Under the pieces are notes generated by a model. The model searched no databases. It had not been told where the DNA came from and saw nothing but the letters and a program-made list of their open reading frames with translations. Source: Acidimicrobiales bacterium (lineage in GTDB: Bacteria; Actinomycetota; Acidimicrobiia; Acidimicrobiales; SZUA-35). Taken from it: a DNA stretch of 61,636 nucleotides. A program made the translations under genes and the position numbers. This document shows positions 1-7,959 of this stretch, one piece after another (position 1 is the first letter of the stretch; each line of letters begins with the position of its first letter). The stretch spans positions 1-61,636 of the forward strand of contig JABDIY010000110.1 of NCBI GenBank assembly GCA_013003535.1, in the 5' to 3' direction.

Positions 1-1
1 G

Positions 2-925
2 GTCTTCGATCTCACGGCTGAGATCGTGGACTGGGAGATAGAGCCCGGCAAGTTTGTGGAAGCCTGGACCTACAACGGAGTCGTCCCTGCGCCCCAGTTC
101 ATTCTCGATCGTGGTGATGACATCGAGGTCCGCGTGGTGAACAACCTGCCGCTGGGCACAGACATCCATTGGCACGGTGTACACACCCCCAACGACCAGG
201 ACGGCGTGGCGCCCTACACCCAGGACCTCATTGCGCCAAACGGTGGCACCTTCACCTACAAGTTCACGGTGGTGGACGATGCGATCGGCATGTACCACGC
301 TCACAACCACGCCCAGATTCAGGTGGTCAACGGTATGTTCGGGGTCTTCCGGGTCGGAGAAAACCCCATCCCCTATGGCCAGACAATCAGCGGGGTAACT
401 ATTCCTGACAGTCTCGATCTCGCAGTTGATATGCCGATGATCCTCAATGACGCCGGCACAATCGGTCTCAGTCTCAATGGGAAAAGCTTCCCGGCCACAG
501 AGCCGCTGGTGCTCAATCAAGGTGAATGGGCCAGCATTACCTATTACAACGAGGGTCTCACTAGCCATCCAATGCACCTCCACCAGTTCCCGCAACTGGT
601 GTATGCCAAGGACGGCATTCCCCTCGATCAGCCGTACTACGTTGACACACTCAACGTGGCTCCCGGCGAGCGATACACCGTTCTGATGCGAGCCGACGAT
701 CCTGGCGTATGGGTCTGGCACTGCCATATCCTCAACCATGTTGAACGCGCCAACGGAATGTTCGGCATGGTCACGGCAATCATCGTGAACGAAGATCCCA
801 CCTTCGATCCAGCTGCGGTTCCGATCGATCCAACCAATTGGCGCAACACCGCTGGCGAACCGATCGATCGTACCTTGCTGGACGGCATCGACGGGGCGAC
901 GCACAACAACAGCGACGGGGCGTGA
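2..925 (+). CDS. Multicopper oxidase, 5'-truncated by window edge
   Basis: The reading frame is open to the left edge, so the N-terminus is missing. Counting from the codon at 26, copper-ligand motifs are visible: HWHG (48-51), HAHNH (91-95), HPMHLHQF (181-188) and HCHILNH followed by Met (232-245). These are the four His clusters of type 1, 2 and 3 copper sites, so the protein should couple oxidation of a substrate or metal to oxygen reduction. The short distance between the second and third clusters suggests a two-cupredoxin-domain (small laccase or NirK-like) arrangement, or the last two domains of a longer protein. It is probably exported, but the signal peptide lies outside the window. 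A strong terminator follows. Substrate unknown. Confidence 0.88.
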   Translation, partial: VFDLTAEIVDWEIEPGKFVEAWTYNGVVPAPQFILDRGDDIEVRVVNNLPLGTDIHWHGVHTPNDQDGVAPYTQDLIAPNGGTFTYKFTVVDDAIGMYHAHNHAQIQVVNGMFGVFRVGENPIPYGQTISGVTIPDSLDLAVDMPMILNDAGTIGLSLNGKSFPATEPLVLNQGEWASITYYNEGLTSHPMHLHQFPQLVYAKDGIPLDQPYYVDTLNVAPGERYTVLMRADDPGVWVWHCHILNHVERANGMFGMVTAIIVNEDPTFDPAAVPIDPTNWRNTAGEPIDRTLLDGIDGATHNNSDGA

Positions 926-966
926 GGCCACCGATAACCAGTCTCGGCTCCGACGGATGAACGCAT

Positions 967-1006
967 GGTGCCCTCGGACCTCGGTTCCGAGGGCACCGGC
1001 CTTTTT
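967..1006 (+). terminator. Rho-independent terminator of the multicopper oxidase
   Basis: A 12-bp perfect stem (967-978 with 986-997, GGTGCCCTCGGA and its complement) with a 7-nt loop is followed by GG-CC and a run of five T at 1002-1006. It lies between two convergent genes and fits an intrinsic terminator on the + strand. Confidence 0.85.
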
Positions 1007-1013
1007 CAGGTGC

Positions 1014-2480
1014 CTAGGGCGGCGGGGCTGAAACATACCGAAGTGCATGCTCCAGCGTGTCGGTGACTGACCCCTCGTTCGAAACCGACTGGGCGGTCGG
1101 CCATGGGTCCCGAGCGGCCATCGCCTGATCAAGGATCGCTGGTGTTGCGTCGGATGCTCCGTCGGCCCCTGTGCGATTGCGAAGCGCAACCCGCCGTTTC
1201 GTGGTGTCGATCTCGGCCACACATTCCAGCTCCACGAGTCCGGCGTCCCAAGACGAGGCCAGGAGACGAGCGTTGCGCCGAACCTCGGCGCTCGGCCAAC
1301 TCGCATCAATGATCACAGACTCGCCTCGAGCCATGAGCAAGGCCGCCTGATCCAACAGCGCGGCATACAGGCGAGCGGTGACCTCAGGTGTGTAAATGCC
1401 CTGTTCAAATTCCGCTCGGGCGTGCTCGCCGTGGGCATGCCCCGTGATGTCTTTGCGAAGTTCATCGGAGTTCAACACGATCCACCCCATCGAATCGCCC
1501 AGCCCCCGAGCGAGAGTTGACTTCCCGGTACCGGGTCCACCGCCTACCAGCACCAACCGGACCGCCGAGTATTCGAGATGGCGGAGGCAAAGGTCGTGAT
1601 ACGTGCGGGCTTCCGCGGCACCGCTGAAGTCGCCCTGCCCATAGCGAAGAAGTGCCACCTTTGTTCGAACGTGCGCTCGGTAGGCGACGTAGTGGTGTGC
1701 CAGCGAGGCGGGGTGGTGCTCGTTCGAAAACTCGGTGTAGTAATCCATGAATCGGCGGGCGACCGTTGGGCCCGCGAGACGATCGAGGTCCATGGCAAGA
1801 AAGGCCGTATCGGCCAGGACGTCCGCTACGCGGAGCCCACGGCTGAAGGCGAGGCAATCGAGGATTTGCGGACCCTCGGGCAGACAGAAGATGTCTTCTG
1901 CCCGAAGGTCGCCGTGGCCGTCCTTCACGAGACCCTTCCGAATCCGCCAGTCGAACAGTTCGCCGCGTTGGGAAAGATATCGATGAACGAGCGTTCGGGC
2001 GCGGTCAACCGACCGGAGGTCCAGTGCCGAACCTACAAACGGGTTCATGGACTCGAAGTTGTTCCTCCAGTTGAGCCAGACGCCGTCACGAGAAGCCCAA
2101 TCTTGTGCGTCGGGTGCAGGCCCAACATCGGCATGGAACGCAGCAATCGTGCGAGCCACTCCCCGAATCACGGCTTCCCACTCAGGGCAATCCAATAACA
2201 GTGGCAGGCGCCTCTCAGCTGGCATTCGTCGCATCACGAGTATGCGGTCGGTCAGAACGTCGTTCTCCACAACGTCGGCGGTTCCCAAGTAGACCGTTGG
2301 GGCAAACCGTCGATTGAGAACCAGTTCGTTGGTCACCGCGGCTACTCGATCCTCCGTACCGGAATAATCTAGGAACTCCAGTGAGACCGGCTTGAAGAAT
2401 TTGTACGCTCGCTCACCTCTCAAAAACACGGTAGAGATGTGTGTTTCAAAGATCTCATTTGGAAATTCGTTGTCCCTCAC
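1014..2480 (-). CDS. Rv2004c-like phosphotransferase/P-loop ATPase fusion protein
   Basis: 488 aa. The N-terminal half resembles aminoglycoside-phosphotransferase/kinase-fold proteins, with a catalytic-loop-like DGHGDLRAEDIF at 187-198. The C-terminal half is an AAA/zeta-toxin-like nucleotide kinase with P-loop GGGPGTGKST at 313-322. This two-domain order and length match Mycobacterium Rv2004c, a DosR regulon member of unknown biochemical function. It starts 5 bp after the stop of the universal stress protein gene at 2486-3316, so the two form an operon, as Rv2004c and Rv2005c are neighbours in M. tuberculosis. Expression is expected from the DosR-type box at 3362. Substrate unknown; the family assignment is secure, the function is not. 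Confidence 0.85.
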   Translation of the reverse strand: MRDNEFPNEIFETHISTVFLRGERAYKFFKPVSLEFLDYSGTEDRVAAVTNELVLNRRFAPTVYLGTADVVENDVLTDRILVMRRMPAERRLPLLLDCPEWEAVIRGVARTIAAFHADVGPAPDAQDWASRDGVWLNWRNNFESMNPFVGSALDLRSVDRARTLVHRYLSQRGELFDWRIRKGLVKDGHGDLRAEDIFCLPEGPQILDCLAFSRGLRVADVLADTAFLAMDLDRLAGPTVARRFMDYYTEFSNEHHPASLAHHYVAYRAHVRTKVALLRYGQGDFSGAAEARTYHDLCLRHLEYSAVRLVLVGGGPGTGKSTLARGLGDSMGWIVLNSDELRKDITGHAHGEHARAEFEQGIYTPEVTARLYAALLDQAALLMARGESVIIDASWPSAEVRRNARLLASSWDAGLVELECVAEIDTTKRRVALRNRTGADGASDATPAILDQAMAARDPWPTAQSVSNEGSVTDTLEHALRYVSAPPP

Positions 2481-2485
2481 TGACG

Positions 2486-3316
2486 CTAGACCTCCCGATG
2501 AACCACGAAGACGGGGACCGTGGCATTCTGAACGATCTGCAGGGCAGCCGAGCCAAAGACCAGTCTGGAGATGCCGCCACGATCACGGGATGCCACCATC
2601 AACGCCGACACCCCGGAAATTCGAGCATAATCGACCACGGTCTCGACCCGGTCTCCGCCGAAGAGCGTGACGCACTCCGGTGCTGAGGTCCCGAGACTTG
2701 CGAGGCGATAGGCCGCATGCTGCAATGCAACGGACTCAACCGGCACAGGTTCCTGACCCGTTCTGCCCATCGAGAACATTGGTGTCTGCGCTAGGTCCAT
2801 GACCGTGACGAGGATGGGGTCGAGTGCCAGGGCGGTTACAAGTTCGGTCATCGGCGCCAGAAACGGACCGGGGTCGACCTCGGTATCGATACAAGCCATT
2901 AGCGACCCGTCGAGGCTGAACGAACCAACCGCAACACTCGGTCCGACGAGTAGGGCATAGCCAGGTGGTGAATAGTGGACGAGGTCCTCAGCCACACTGC
3001 CGCCCACAACCGGCCGGGAATGAGGGTGGGTCGCCGTCGCTACCACGATGAGGGGATGCCCTTCACCAAGCCTCGTCTGCAGCGCTTGATAAACTGGGGA
3101 CCCGCTGACGACGGAGGCGACCTTCACCTCGGGTAGCCCGTTGGCCTCGATCCACCGCTGGGCGGAAGCCTCCATTCCCGCTGCGGTCGTCAGCGACGGC
3201 GCCACCGTTACCGCAATTGCACCGACATTCAGACGACTGGCGACGGCGGCTCCCACTGGGACAGCCCGCAGGGATGCCACCGTTTCGTCAAATGGGATGA
3301 TCACCTCGGTAAACAT
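2486..3316 (-). CDS. Tandem universal stress protein (USP)
   Basis: 276 aa, two USP domains (about 1-140 and 145-276). The second ends with SRDRGGISRLVFGSAA, the G-2X-G-9X-GS type ATP-binding loop; the first has a degenerate version (THPHSRPVVGGSVA). The ATG at 3316 is chosen over an upstream in-frame start because GCGGAGGTCC gives a good Shine-Dalgarno sequence and the extra N-terminal residues (upstream to 3376) would run through the DosR-type box at 3362-3375. First gene of an operon with the Rv2004c-like gene. USP proteins of this tandem type bind ATP and modulate dormancy in mycobacteria (Rv2623); the partner here is unknown. Confidence 0.88.
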   Translation of the reverse strand: MFTEVIIPFDETVASLRAVPVGAAVASRLNVGAIAVTVAPSLTTAAGMEASAQRWIEANGLPEVKVASVVSGSPVYQALQTRLGEGHPLIVVATATHPHSRPVVGGSVAEDLVHYSPPGYALLVGPSVAVGSFSLDGSLMACIDTEVDPGPFLAPMTELVTALALDPILVTVMDLAQTPMFSMGRTGQEPVPVESVALQHAAYRLASLGTSAPECVTLFGGDRVETVVDYARISGVSALMVASRDRGGISRLVFGSAALQIVQNATVPVFVVHREV

Positions 3317-3361
3317 GAGGACCTCCGCACCGAGCGTGACCCGACGCCTAGAGGATCGGTA

Positions 3362-3375
3362 GGGACCAAGGTCCA
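3362..3375 (-). promoter_or_regulatory. DosR-type box upstream of USP/Rv2004c-like operon
   Basis: GGGACCAAGGTCCA, an inverted repeat centred at 3368.5. Applying the 42.5-bp rule seen elsewhere predicts a start site near 3326, just ahead of the USP start codon at 3316. Confidence 0.75.
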
Positions 3376-3390
3376 AACCGGGCGGTGTGT

Positions 3391-4347
3391 TTAGAGAGGT
3401 GTAGTAAGCCAGCCGCTTACCAGTCCATCAGCTTCGCTAAACCTCAATGGTGACGGGAATCCGGGGGGCTTCACTGCCACGACCGAGACGGACACGGTAT
3501 CCAACACCCGCTCCGCCGTGTTGCCCATGACCAAACCGCTGATCCCGCTTCGGGCAACAGTGCCGATCACCAAGGTGTCCGCGCCGAGCTCTCGAATGGT
3601 CGAGGGGATGATCTCGGCTGCCTCGCCCCGTTGAAGATGAATCGCCCACTTTGTTTCGGATGGACGGCGCTTGTCCAGCAAGTCTTCAAGGAATAGCCTG
3701 ACCCCGCGTTCTTCCGCGGCGAGCATTTGATCGATCTCGCCTCGGCGTGCTCTCCAGAAGGCCGATTCTCGCAGCGTCTGTTCGCCGTACAACTGCCACG
3801 CCGTGACCACGTCAACTACCGCTCCCGCCGGGGCAAACGTGGCAGCCATCTCCAGGATCTGACGATTGAGTTCCTCCTCCGCGGGGTTTGGATCCACAGC
3901 GGCGAGGACCCGTTGTGTACTGGAACCCGTTGGATGAATCAACCACACCGGCGCCGGTGACTTGCGGAGAAGGCGGCGCTCCAGCGCATGGTTGCCGTGC
4001 GGTGAGCCGGCAGGAAGCGCTACCAAGTCATAACACTCAAGGTGCAGCCGTCGCAGTGCCACCAAGGCTGGGTTTCCCACCTCAATGGACACGGCCGCGC
4101 CGGAACACCCTGCGGCACGGCTCCACCGAGCGATTTCTTCCTGGAGCGACTGTGTTTGATCTCGTTGAACCTCTTCGAAATAGTCCCGGTCGTGGATGAG
4201 TTCCTGCATCCGAGACGGCGCATCAATCGTTGCAAGAACGTCCATAACCGCCCCATGCTTCGTTGCGAGCAAATGGGCCGCAGCCATCGCGGCGGCGTTG
4301 TCAACATCCGCCAAGGGCACAAACAGGACCTTTCCGAACGTGCTCAT
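3391..4347 (-). CDS. Tandem universal stress protein, UspE-like
   Basis: 318 aa with two USP-fold halves. The C-terminal half contains GTVARSGISGLVMGNTAE, the conserved loop near the nucleotide site in UspE-like proteins; the N-terminal half is degenerate (PHGNHALERRLLRKSPAPVW). It is 24 bp downstream of another USP gene (4372-5271) on the same strand, so the two are almost certainly co-transcribed. It resembles the USP at 47914-48834 in its second half (the GNTAE loop and a VVKPPGF/VVKPDGF ending), suggesting the two are paralogues. Exact role unknown; probably a nucleotide- or ligand-sensing stress protein in the cytoplasm. Confidence 0.85.
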   Translation of the reverse strand: MSTFGKVLFVPLADVDNAAAMAAAHLLATKHGAVMDVLATIDAPSRMQELIHDRDYFEEVQRDQTQSLQEEIARWSRAAGCSGAAVSIEVGNPALVALRRLHLECYDLVALPAGSPHGNHALERRLLRKSPAPVWLIHPTGSSTQRVLAAVDPNPAEEELNRQILEMAATFAPAGAVVDVVTAWQLYGEQTLRESAFWRARRGEIDQMLAAEERGVRLFLEDLLDKRRPSETKWAIHLQRGEAAEIIPSTIRELGADTLVIGTVARSGISGLVMGNTAERVLDTVSVSVVAVKPPGFPSPLRFSEADGLVSGWLTTPL

Positions 4348-4371
4348 AACCGGCGGACCTTCGAGGGTTGG

Positions 4372-5271
4372 CTACTGGACATCATCAGCTTGATGAGAAG
4401 ACTCCAAAGCGATGTCCCGATCCCGCACCCGAGCGCTGGGGACCGGCATGACCGGCTGGGTCGCCCGATGCACCAGACCCATCGTGATGCTGCCCATCGT
4501 TTTACGACGCATGTCGTTCCGGCTCCGCATGCCCGTGACAATGAAGCTGGCGCGTCGTCGAGCAGCGAAGGCAGTGATGGCTTCGATCGGGTCGTTCGAC
4601 TGGATTATTTCCCAACGAACATCAACATCCGCCGAGGTGGATTCGGCTCGACTCTGAAGCGCGCGGGCTACATCGCCGTGGTGATCGCAAAGTCCTCCGG
4701 TGGGCCGCGACACCACCCTCACCATCCATATGCGGGAACGGCTACTGAACGCCTTGGACAGGAGCACCGCTCGGTCAATGGCCGATTCGGCGGCCAGCGA
4801 TCCGTCTACGGCCACAACGATCTCGCCAGTCGTCGTTTGGATCTGCACGTTGGGCCCGATCAGCAGGAGTGGGGCGCCCACATGACCTGCCACGGACTCC
4901 GCAACCGACCCTTTGAACCTCCAGGCATCGGCGTGCTCGGTGCTCATGACCACGAACGCATGCGGATCAATCGCGTCAGCGAGAGCTCTGGCCACATCGG
5001 AGCCGAAAACGTTCACCGCCTCGATCGCCAAGCTCGGTGTCCGATGATGGAGATTGGAGACGACCGCATCGAGTGCAGGGTCACTTCCCGAAAGGGAATC
5101 TGACACATGGATCAGCCGCAGCGGAACCCCCCACTGGGCGGCAAGTTCGCTGGCGAAAGGGGCGCATCGTTCGTGTAGGTGTAGCGCCTTGGCGGGCAAG
5201 GCAACGTGGGTGACGGTCCGCCCGTATTCGAAGGTTGGGGCCGTGGTTGGTGGGCCGTCGATCTGAGTCAT
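4372..5271 (-). CDS. Tandem universal stress protein
   Basis: 299 aa, two USP domains. The N-terminal domain begins VTHVALPAKALHLHERCAPF and has the loop HADAWRFKGSVAES; the C-terminal domain begins IVVAVDGSLAAESAID and has GMRSRNDMRRKTMGSI, close to the G-2X-G-9X-GS ATP motif. The start at 5271 is supported by AAAGGA 8 nt upstream. It heads a two-USP operon (with 3391-4347) transcribed leftwards, divergent from pfkB. A weaker DosR-type box lies at 5345. The first domain probably lost a canonical ATP loop. Confidence 0.85.
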   Translation of the reverse strand: MTQIDGPPTTAPTFEYGRTVTHVALPAKALHLHERCAPFASELAAQWGVPLRLIHVSDSLSGSDPALDAVVSNLHHRTPSLAIEAVNVFGSDVARALADAIDPHAFVVMSTEHADAWRFKGSVAESVAGHVGAPLLLIGPNVQIQTTTGEIVVAVDGSLAAESAIDRAVLLSKAFSSRSRIWMVRVVSRPTGGLCDHHGDVARALQSRAESTSADVDVRWEIIQSNDPIEAITAFAARRRASFIVTGMRSRNDMRRKTMGSITMGLVHRATQPVMPVPSARVRDRDIALESSHQADDVQ

Positions 5272-5344
5272 TTTTCGAATCCTTTGCCGGTAGGTGGATC
5301 AACGACAGATGGTGGGCCAGTCGTCGAGTGAGCCAGGCTCGCAG

Positions 5345-5358
5345 GAGACCGGCGTCAA
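5345..5358 (-). promoter_or_regulatory. Weak DosR-type box, two-USP operon
   Basis: GAGACCGGCGTCAA keeps GACC and GTC half-sites at the right distance but has lost the outer G/C bases. The predicted start site (about 5309) would give a 38-nt leader before the ATG at 5271, like other Shine-Dalgarno-led units here. No good -10 T at the predicted place, so low confidence. Confidence 0.4.
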
Positions 5359-5378
5359 GGGATGTGATGTTGCATCCC
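5359..5378. repeat. Inverted repeat in USP-pfkB divergent region
   Basis: GGGATG and CATCCC separated by 8 nt. Half-site spacing differs from the DosR-type box, so it may be a second operator or a small hairpin in the leader. Function unknown. Confidence 0.4.
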
Positions 5379-5429
5379 GGAAGATGTCGCCCATGTCTCA
5401 ATTAGTTCTCACCAGCGACCGAGTCGCCA

Positions 5430-5443
5430 GAGGCTTAGGTCAC
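5430..5443 (+). promoter_or_regulatory. DosR-type box of pfkB
   Basis: GAGGCTTAGGTCAC, centred at 5436.5, exactly 42.5 bp from the GTG at 5479. GATACT occupies 5467-5472, the expected -12 to -7. Together these support leaderless initiation at the GTG. Confidence 0.7.
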
Positions 5444-5478
5444 TGGCGATTAAAACCCTAACATGGGATACTGCCCCG

Positions 5479-6432
5479 GTGCCTGTGGGGATGGTTGGTC
5501 CAATCGTTACGTTGACGCTGAACCCGTCGTTGGACCTCTCCTCAGCGGTCGACCGAGTCCAACCCGAGCGCAAACTGCGCTGCGCTCCGCCTACGAGGGA
5601 ACCTGGCGGTGGTGGAATCAATGTGGCGCGGGTCGCAAAACGATTAGGCGCAGAGACCGTGGCGGTACTGCCTGCGGGCGGCTCAACGGGCCTTGCAATT
5701 CAGCAGCGACTGACGGAGGAAGGGGTGCCCAATTTGGTCATTCCGGTCGACGCCGACACCCGAATGAGCCTCTCCGTTCAGGATCGCAGCGCCGGTTCGC
5801 AATATCGATTCGTGCTCCCCGGCCCGCTTCTCACCAGTGCCGAACTGGCGTCGGTAATCGATGCAGTAGTGACGGTTGAAACGGACCCTGGGTGTGTTGT
5901 CATCTCCGGCAGTCTGCCGCCGGGGGTTTCGCCGCTAATAATCTCCGAGCTGGCCGAGGCGTTCCGGAACCGGAACCCCCCGGGTCCACCGATCCTGGTG
6001 GACACCTCGGGCGAGGCTCTGCGAGCCGCGATCAACTGCCCGGGAGTCATCATAAAGCCCAGCGTCCGCGAGCTTGAACTGCTTCTAGACCGCCCGCTCC
6101 ACGACGAGGCCGACGTTGTGACCGCAGCCACCGAGTTGATCGGTGGTTCTCGCTGCGAGGCGCTCATAGTGTCCATTGGCTCCGGCGGCGCCTTCGTAGT
6201 TCAACGAGATGAACCGTCGGTTCGGCTCCGAGCGCCCACCGTGAAGGTACGAAGCGCGGTGGGAGCAGGCGACTCTTTGGTCGCCGGAATCGCCGTTGGC
6301 ATCAGTCGTGGGGAACCGTTGGTAGAGGCGGCGCGTTTAGGCGTTGCTGCGGGAACCGCCACGGTTCTCAGCGAGGGCACCAACCTTTGTCGACCGGAAG
6401 ATGTGGAAAGACTGCTACTCCTGGTCACTTGA
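5479..6432 (+). CDS. pfkB: PfkB-family phosphofructokinase
   Basis: 317 aa ribokinase/PfkB-fold sugar kinase. The N-terminal signature GGGGINVARVAKRLG (about 38-52) and C-terminal catalytic signature AVGAGDSLVAG (about 255-265, with Asp as catalytic base) are intact. It resembles E. coli PfkB and the DosR-regulated Rv2029c, so the likely reaction is ATP-dependent phosphorylation of fructose 6-phosphate (or tagatose-6P/fructose-1P). Three in-frame starts are possible (GTG 5479, GTG 5485, ATG 5491). 5479 is preferred because it lies exactly 42.5 bp from a DosR-type box and no Shine-Dalgarno is present. Ends convergently, 13 bp from the next gene. Confidence 0.88.
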   Translation: MPVGMVGPIVTLTLNPSLDLSSAVDRVQPERKLRCAPPTREPGGGGINVARVAKRLGAETVAVLPAGGSTGLAIQQRLTEEGVPNLVIPVDADTRMSLSVQDRSAGSQYRFVLPGPLLTSAELASVIDAVVTVETDPGCVVISGSLPPGVSPLIISELAEAFRNRNPPGPPILVDTSGEALRAAINCPGVIIKPSVRELELLLDRPLHDEADVVTAATELIGGSRCEALIVSIGSGGAFVVQRDEPSVRLRAPTVKVRSAVGAGDSLVAGIAVGISRGEPLVEAARLGVAAGTATVLSEGTNLCRPEDVERLLLLVT

Positions 6433-6445
6433 GGCCAATCCTCGA

Positions 6446-7309
6446 TCACGCTCCGATGTCGGGGACCACAACCGTGGGAACGGTTACGTGGTGCGTCAGC
6501 GACGTAGCCGTGGAACCCAGCAGCAGGTGCGACACCGAACGACGACCGCGCTGACCGATGACGAGGAGGTCAGCATCCTCAGCGCTCTCAGCAATAACGT
6601 TTCTCGGGTCACCCGCGGTGATGGTGGATACGGTCCGCACGCCGCGCTGGTTCTCGCATCGATCAATCGACACCTGCACGAGTTCTTCTGTGGCTTCACG
6701 ATTCCTGGCCAAGGTCCCCTCCGGAATCTCCAATGGTGAGAACGCCGCCACCATTTCAACGACGCCGTCGGCATCGACATGGTCGATCGCCCAGCGCAGC
6801 GCGGCCTGCCCATTGGGGGAGCCATCAACTCCGACCACCACCTTTTTCAGCTCTCCCCGCAATGCTGCCGAAGGGGGAACCACCAGGATTGGCACGGTGG
6901 AGTTACGAATGCATTTCGAACTAACCGACCCCAAGAACGCACCTCCAAGAGCAGAGTGCCCACTGGAACCCAGCACGAGAAGATTGGCGGACTTCGCTGC
7001 TTCTACGAGGCCGGTCCCGGCTCTGGACTCGAATGTCCGGATGCTCTCGATGCGAGAGTCATCGATACCCTTGAGCGCTATTTCAACCCGAGCCTCGGCC
7101 GACTCTCGATAGATCTCACCAAGGTTTGGTACCGCCGAACGCAGGCCGTACGGGGCGGCCAGCGCGGAGATGCTGTAGGTGGCGACCACCTCTATCCGGT
7201 CAACAAGTGTGGGGTGGGCCAACAACCACAGGAGGGCATGGCGCGACGCCTCAGAGCCGTCGATACCTACGACCGCAGTCTTCAAATGAACCGTCTTGTT
7301 GGTGGACAC
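6446..7309 (-). CDS. Tandem universal stress protein, Rv2005c/Rv2623-like
   Basis: 287 aa with two complete ATP-binding USP domains: GSSGHSALGGAFLGSVSS in the first and GQRGRRSVSHLLLGSTAT in the second, each preceded by an (A/V)VGVDGS strand motif. This is the canonical ATP-binding tandem USP architecture of the mycobacterial dormancy regulon. Start is GTG 7309 with no Shine-Dalgarno; it lies exactly 42.5 bp from the centre of the box at 7345, and a GAGTAT element occupies the -10 position, so the mRNA is probably leaderless. Divergent from the USP gene at 7394, which uses the same box. Confidence 0.9.
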   Translation of the reverse strand: MSTNKTVHLKTAVVGIDGSEASRHALLWLLAHPTLVDRIEVVATYSISALAAPYGLRSAVPNLGEIYRESAEARVEIALKGIDDSRIESIRTFESRAGTGLVEAAKSANLLVLGSSGHSALGGAFLGSVSSKCIRNSTVPILVVPPSAALRGELKKVVVGVDGSPNGQAALRWAIDHVDADGVVEMVAAFSPLEIPEGTLARNREATEELVQVSIDRCENQRGVRTVSTITAGDPRNVIAESAEDADLLVIGQRGRRSVSHLLLGSTATSLTHHVTVPTVVVPDIGA

Positions 7310-7344
7310 ATCCCAATACTCAAGTAGCGAACAAGCTCCCGAAA

Positions 7345-7358
7345 GGGTCCAAATCCCC
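7345..7358. promoter_or_regulatory. Shared bidirectional DosR-type box
   Basis: GGGTCCAAATCCCC centred at 7351.5. It is exactly 42.5 bp from the GTG at 7309 (minus) and exactly 42.5 bp from the ATG at 7394 (plus), so one palindrome can position both promoters. Confidence 0.85.
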
Positions 7359-7393
7359 TATTGAGAGTACCCGAGATGGCGGGTAATAAAGGC

Positions 7394-7837
7394 ATGTTCA
7401 ACACAATCGTAGTAGCCACCGATGGTTCGGAAAATGCGGCTGCGGCCGTTCGGACTGCCTGCGACTTGAAGGCCGGTGCCCCCGAAGCCGAAATGCATGT
7501 CCTCACCGCATACCATGCGATGACACCGGCGGAGATCAACGAGCTCAAGGACGCCCTTCCGGACGAGTTCGCCCCTCTTCTCCACGCCGACTACGTTGCC
7601 GACGAACGCATCGAAGCCGCCAAACAGATGGTCAAGGCGGCCGGGCTTTCGGCCACATACCACGAAATCCGTGACAACCCCGCCGATGCGATTCTCGACT
7701 TGGCCGATTTGGTGAAGGCTGACCTCATCGTGGTGGGCTCTCGAGGTCACGGAATCGGGCAACGCTTGATCCACGGCAGTGTTTCCACCAAGGTGCTGCA
7801 CCACGCGCAGTGTTCTGTTCTGGTGGTCAAGCTGTAA
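7394..7837 (+). CDS. Single-domain universal stress protein
   Basis: 147 aa, one USP domain. Begins MFNTIVVATDGSENA (nucleotide-binding Asp) and carries GSRGHGIGQRLIHGSVSTK, the full G-2X-G-9X-GS ATP loop. An in-frame ATG lies at 7376, but 7394 is preferred because it matches the usual USP start and is exactly 42.5 bp from the shared box at 7345; the T expected at -7 is present (7387). Single-domain USPs usually dimerise. Divergent partner is the tandem USP at 6446-7309. Confidence 0.88.
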   Translation: MFNTIVVATDGSENAAAAVRTACDLKAGAPEAEMHVLTAYHAMTPAEINELKDALPDEFAPLLHADYVADERIEAAKQMVKAAGLSATYHEIRDNPADAILDLADLVKADLIVVGSRGHGIGQRLIHGSVSTKVLHHAQCSVLVVKL

Positions 7838-7887
7838 CCAGCGAGAACCTGCGGAGCAGCCAGTTGACAATCCAGAACCGGCGGTCA

Positions 7888-7901
7888 CGGACCAAAGACC
7901 C
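7888..7901 (+). promoter_or_regulatory. Upstream DosR-type box of the PAP2 gene
   Basis: CGGACCAAAGACCC, centred 24 bp upstream of the second box at 7912. Two boxes in tandem, as in strongly DosR-induced mycobacterial promoters. Confidence 0.65.
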
Positions 7902-7911
7902 TGCCCCGCAT

Positions 7912-7925
7912 GGGTGATTTGTCCC
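7912..7925 (+). promoter_or_regulatory. Promoter-proximal DosR-type box of the PAP2 gene
   Basis: GGGTGATTTGTCCC centred at 7918.5; the ATG at 7960 lies 41.5 bp away, within one base of the spacing seen in the other leaderless units. Confidence 0.7.
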
Positions 7926-7959
7926 ACTGTGGATTGATGGAATACTGGGTACATGGAGA

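Noticed and set aside
4042-5103. Long + strand open frame (353 codons) opposite two USP genes
   Set aside because: Arg/His-rich, low-complexity translation with no family features; the minus-strand USP genes explain the region.
5416-5428. CGACCGAGTCG-type palindrome as a DosR box
   Set aside because: The half-sites are one base too close; the correctly spaced box GAGGCTTAGGTCAC lies next to it.
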